This document shows positions 62,431-64,000 of a stretch of DNA of 64,000 bases, piece after piece. Made by a program: the position numbers and the translations under genes. The stretch is from Caballeronia sp. GAFFF1 (lineage in GTDB: Bacteria; Pseudomonadota; Gammaproteobacteria; Burkholderiales; Burkholderiaceae). Position 1 is the first letter of the stretch; each line of letters opens with the position of its first letter. The stretch covers positions 365,300-429,299 of the forward strand of contig NZ_JALQEM010000028.1 in the NCBI RefSeq assembly GCF_023630705.1, given 5' to 3'. The notes beneath the pieces are model-generated. The model saw only the letters and a program-made list of their open reading frames with translations, was not told where the DNA came from and made no database searches.

Positions 62431-63828
62431 GTGAAAAAAGAAAAAATTTCAGTCGCACTTTCGATTTTGCTTTTCAGCGGCGCGATGGCAGCGACCGTGG
62501 CCGCCTACGGCCAGGAAGCCGATACGGAGCCGCTTTCCCGACATACCGAAACCGTCCCGAGTTCGCCGCCCAATACTGAAGCCGATGCGCCCGTGAGCAG
62601 TCAGGCGAAGTCGAAGGGCTTTATCGAGGACTCGCACTTCAATTTGCTCGGCCGCTCTTTCACCGAACATTTCGAACCGGAGGGTGCAAAGAAAAAAGAC
62701 GCGTGGGTGCTTGGCGCGCAGGCCGTGTTCGAATCGGGCTTCACGCGCGGGCTGGTTGGGCTCGGCGGCGATGTGTCGATGTTCGGCGCGTTCAAGCTGA
62801 ACGGCGGCAACGGCGCGGGAACGCGCGTGCATGTGGGCACGGACGGCGGCGGGGCGAATCAGCTTGCGTGGGCGTATCCGGGCGTGTGGGACGTGAAGGC
62901 GCGCGTGTCGAACACCGTGCTCAAGTACGGCCAGCAACTCTTCGACAACCCGTTCCTCGTGCCGCACGACAATCGCGCGTTGCCGCCGACGTATCGCGGC
63001 TTCTCGCTTGCCAGCGAGGAGGTCAAGAATCTCACGCTCAAGGCCGGCACGGTGGATGGCGTAATATCGCGCGGCATGACGACCGTAACCGGGCTCTCGA
63101 CGGAATATGGCGGTAAGCACGTTTCGCAATTCACGTACTTCGGCGGCGACTGGACGCGCGGCGACGATACGGCGGTCACGCTTTACGGCAGCATCGCGAA
63201 TAACGTATGGCAGCAGTATTATCTGTCGGCCACGCAAAGCATCGGCGACGCGAAATCCGTGCGCTGGACCGGCGCGCTCAACTATTACTACACGGGCGCC
63301 ATCGGCGACAAGCGTCAGGGGCCGATCAATAACAATGCGTATAGCCTGGCGCTCGCCGGCACGCACGGCGCGCATACACTGCAATTCGCCTTTCAGCAGA
63401 TTCTCGGCGACCAGATGTTCGACTACATGCACGAGTCGGGGGGCGATTATCTTTCCAATTCGCTGGATGTCGACTATAACCAGCCGCACGAGAAGTCAGT
63501 CAGTCTTTCGTATTCACTGAATCTTAAGGACTACGGCATGCCCGGCTTCAAGGTGACGACATGGGTCGCCTATGGGTGGGGCGCCGACGGCAGTGCCATG
63601 GCCAATAGCGGCACGGTCAACGCGAGCAGTTATATTGTGAACGGTGAACCCGTGCACGGCACGCATCACGAATTCGGCATTATTCCGAGTTACACAGTGC
63701 CGGACGGCAAGTTCAAGAACACGTCGGTCAAGTTCTATTACATGCATCACCAAGGCAGCAAGTATTATTCGGACGGAACAAGCGACATTTATCGGCTGAT
63801 GGTGAATGTGCCGTTCAATGTGTTTTGA
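62431..63828 (+). CDS. OprD-family outer-membrane porin
   Basis: A 465-residue porin precursor. The GTG start at 62431 has GGAG eight bases upstream, and the signal peptide (KKEKISVALSILLFSGAMAA...) is followed by GFIEDSHFNLLGRSFTEHFEPEGAKKKDAWVLGAQAVFESGFTRG, the OprD N-terminal block. The rest is a beta-barrel with alternating hydrophobic strands and a C-terminal aromatic-ending strand (VNVPFNVF). The frame is open upstream to 62299, but that part is not signal-like. Its place after opp suggests uptake of small peptides or amino acids across the outer membrane; this is inference. Confidence 0.9.
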   Translation: MKKEKISVALSILLFSGAMAATVAAYGQEADTEPLSRHTETVPSSPPNTEADAPVSSQAKSKGFIEDSHFNLLGRSFTEHFEPEGAKKKDAWVLGAQAVFESGFTRGLVGLGGDVSMFGAFKLNGGNGAGTRVHVGTDGGGANQLAWAYPGVWDVKARVSNTVLKYGQQLFDNPFLVPHDNRALPPTYRGFSLASEEVKNLTLKAGTVDGVISRGMTTVTGLSTEYGGKHVSQFTYFGGDWTRGDDTAVTLYGSIANNVWQQYYLSATQSIGDAKSVRWTGALNYYYTGAIGDKRQGPINNNAYSLALAGTHGAHTLQFAFQQILGDQMFDYMHESGGDYLSNSLDVDYNQPHEKSVSLSYSLNLKDYGMPGFKVTTWVAYGWGADGSAMANSGTVNASSYIVNGEPVHGTHHEFGIIPSYTVPDGKFKNTSVKFYYMHHQGSKYYSDGTSDIYRLMVNVPFNVF

Positions 63829-63885
63829 GGCGGGAGGTCGGCGGGGCGGGGTGTGGTGCTGCTGACGGTCGCGGGAGTGAGTGGC

Positions 63886-63999
63886 GGGGGGGGGGGGGGG
63901 GGCGCCCCCCCCCCCCCCCCCCCCCCCCGCCCCCGCCCCCCCCCCCCCCCCCCCGCGCGGGGGGCTCCGCTCCAGCACCCCCCCCAACACCCCCCCCAC
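63886..63999. repeat. G/C homopolymer tract at the window end
   Basis: A run of 17 Gs (63886-63902) is followed after two bases by a run of 24 Cs (63905-63928), then more C-runs and a GC-rich tail. Such a pattern at a contig end, with G and C runs facing each other, is typical of an assembly or sequencing artefact. I find no gene here. Confidence 0.6.
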
Positions 64000-64000
64000 A

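Noticed and set aside
1..64000. Prophage, insertion sequences, CRISPR arrays, tRNA or rRNA genes
   Set aside because: No integrase or transposase frame, no spaced short repeat array and no tRNA-like cloverleaf was recognised while reading through. A dedicated search could still find a tRNA.

Overview
The window is a GC-rich beta-proteobacterial chromosome segment. Gene content and order point to the Burkholderia sensu lato group, most likely Caballeronia or Paraburkholderia. Supporting signs are a ceoR-llpE-ceoA-ceoB-opcM type efflux locus in the order known from Burkholderia, a large cobalamin cluster with CbtAB and CobW, a CioAB oxidase with its DUF2474 mini-subunit, eutBC, and an Opp transporter followed by an OprD-type porin. 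The genus assignment is inference; no rRNA or other marker gene lies in the window.

Layout. 0.2-8.3 kb: divergent LysR regulator and RND multidrug efflux operon, closed by a strong terminator. 8.4-11.9 kb: small accessory genes (PPK2 polyphosphate kinase, a pyrroline-2-carboxylate reductase-like enzyme, an IsdG-like haem monooxygenase, a DUF1428 protein). 12-32.3 kb: the cobalamin block, with four cobalamin riboswitches and five transcription units. These are cbtB-cbtA; cobE-cobO-cobB-DUF1289 (minus); cobW-cobN-ChlI-like-VWA; cobG-cobH-cobI-cbiG/cobJ (minus); and cobL-cbiD-cobK-cobM-DUF4186. 32.3-35.5 kb: TerC, OpgC-like and DUF1328 membrane proteins, then a non-coding tandem repeat of about 110 bp. 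35.5-37.7 kb: B12-dependent ethanolamine ammonia-lyase eutBC. 37.9-43.9 kb: mnmH (selU), a permease, the cyanide-insensitive oxidase cioAB plus a 39-residue subunit, and a zinc metallopeptidase. 44-51.5 kb: a frameshifted PilZ/YcgR-like gene, a FrnE-type DsbA protein, an FAD oxidoreductase, OsmC, ChaA, an amino-acid binding protein, an aspartoacylase-like enzyme and a 48-residue small gene. 51.5-56.5 kb: purine permease, gamma-glutamyltransferase, an SDR and a VOC protein. 56.8-63.8 kb: oppABCDF and an OprD-type porin. The last ~115 bases are a G/C homopolymer tract that looks like an assembly or sequencing artefact.

How the genes fit together. The cobalamin block encodes most of corrin-ring synthesis from precorrin-2: CobI, CobG, CobJ, CobM, CobK, CobL, CobH, CobB, CobN with chelatase partners, and CobO. 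It also encodes cobalt uptake (CbtAB) and a CobW metallochaperone. It is chemically mixed: it carries the oxygen-type CobG, yet also a complete CbiG fused to CobJ and CbiD instead of CobF, as in the anaerobic route. Ethanolamine ammonia-lyase a few kilobases away is a plausible consumer of the adenosylcobalamin. No prophage, insertion sequence, CRISPR array, tRNA or defence island was seen. The most unusual observations are the nearly identical inverted pair of cobalamin riboswitches between cobE and cobW, an LlpE hydrolase whose nucleophile serine is replaced by aspartate, and the tandem repeat that begins inside the 3' end of a DUF1328 gene.
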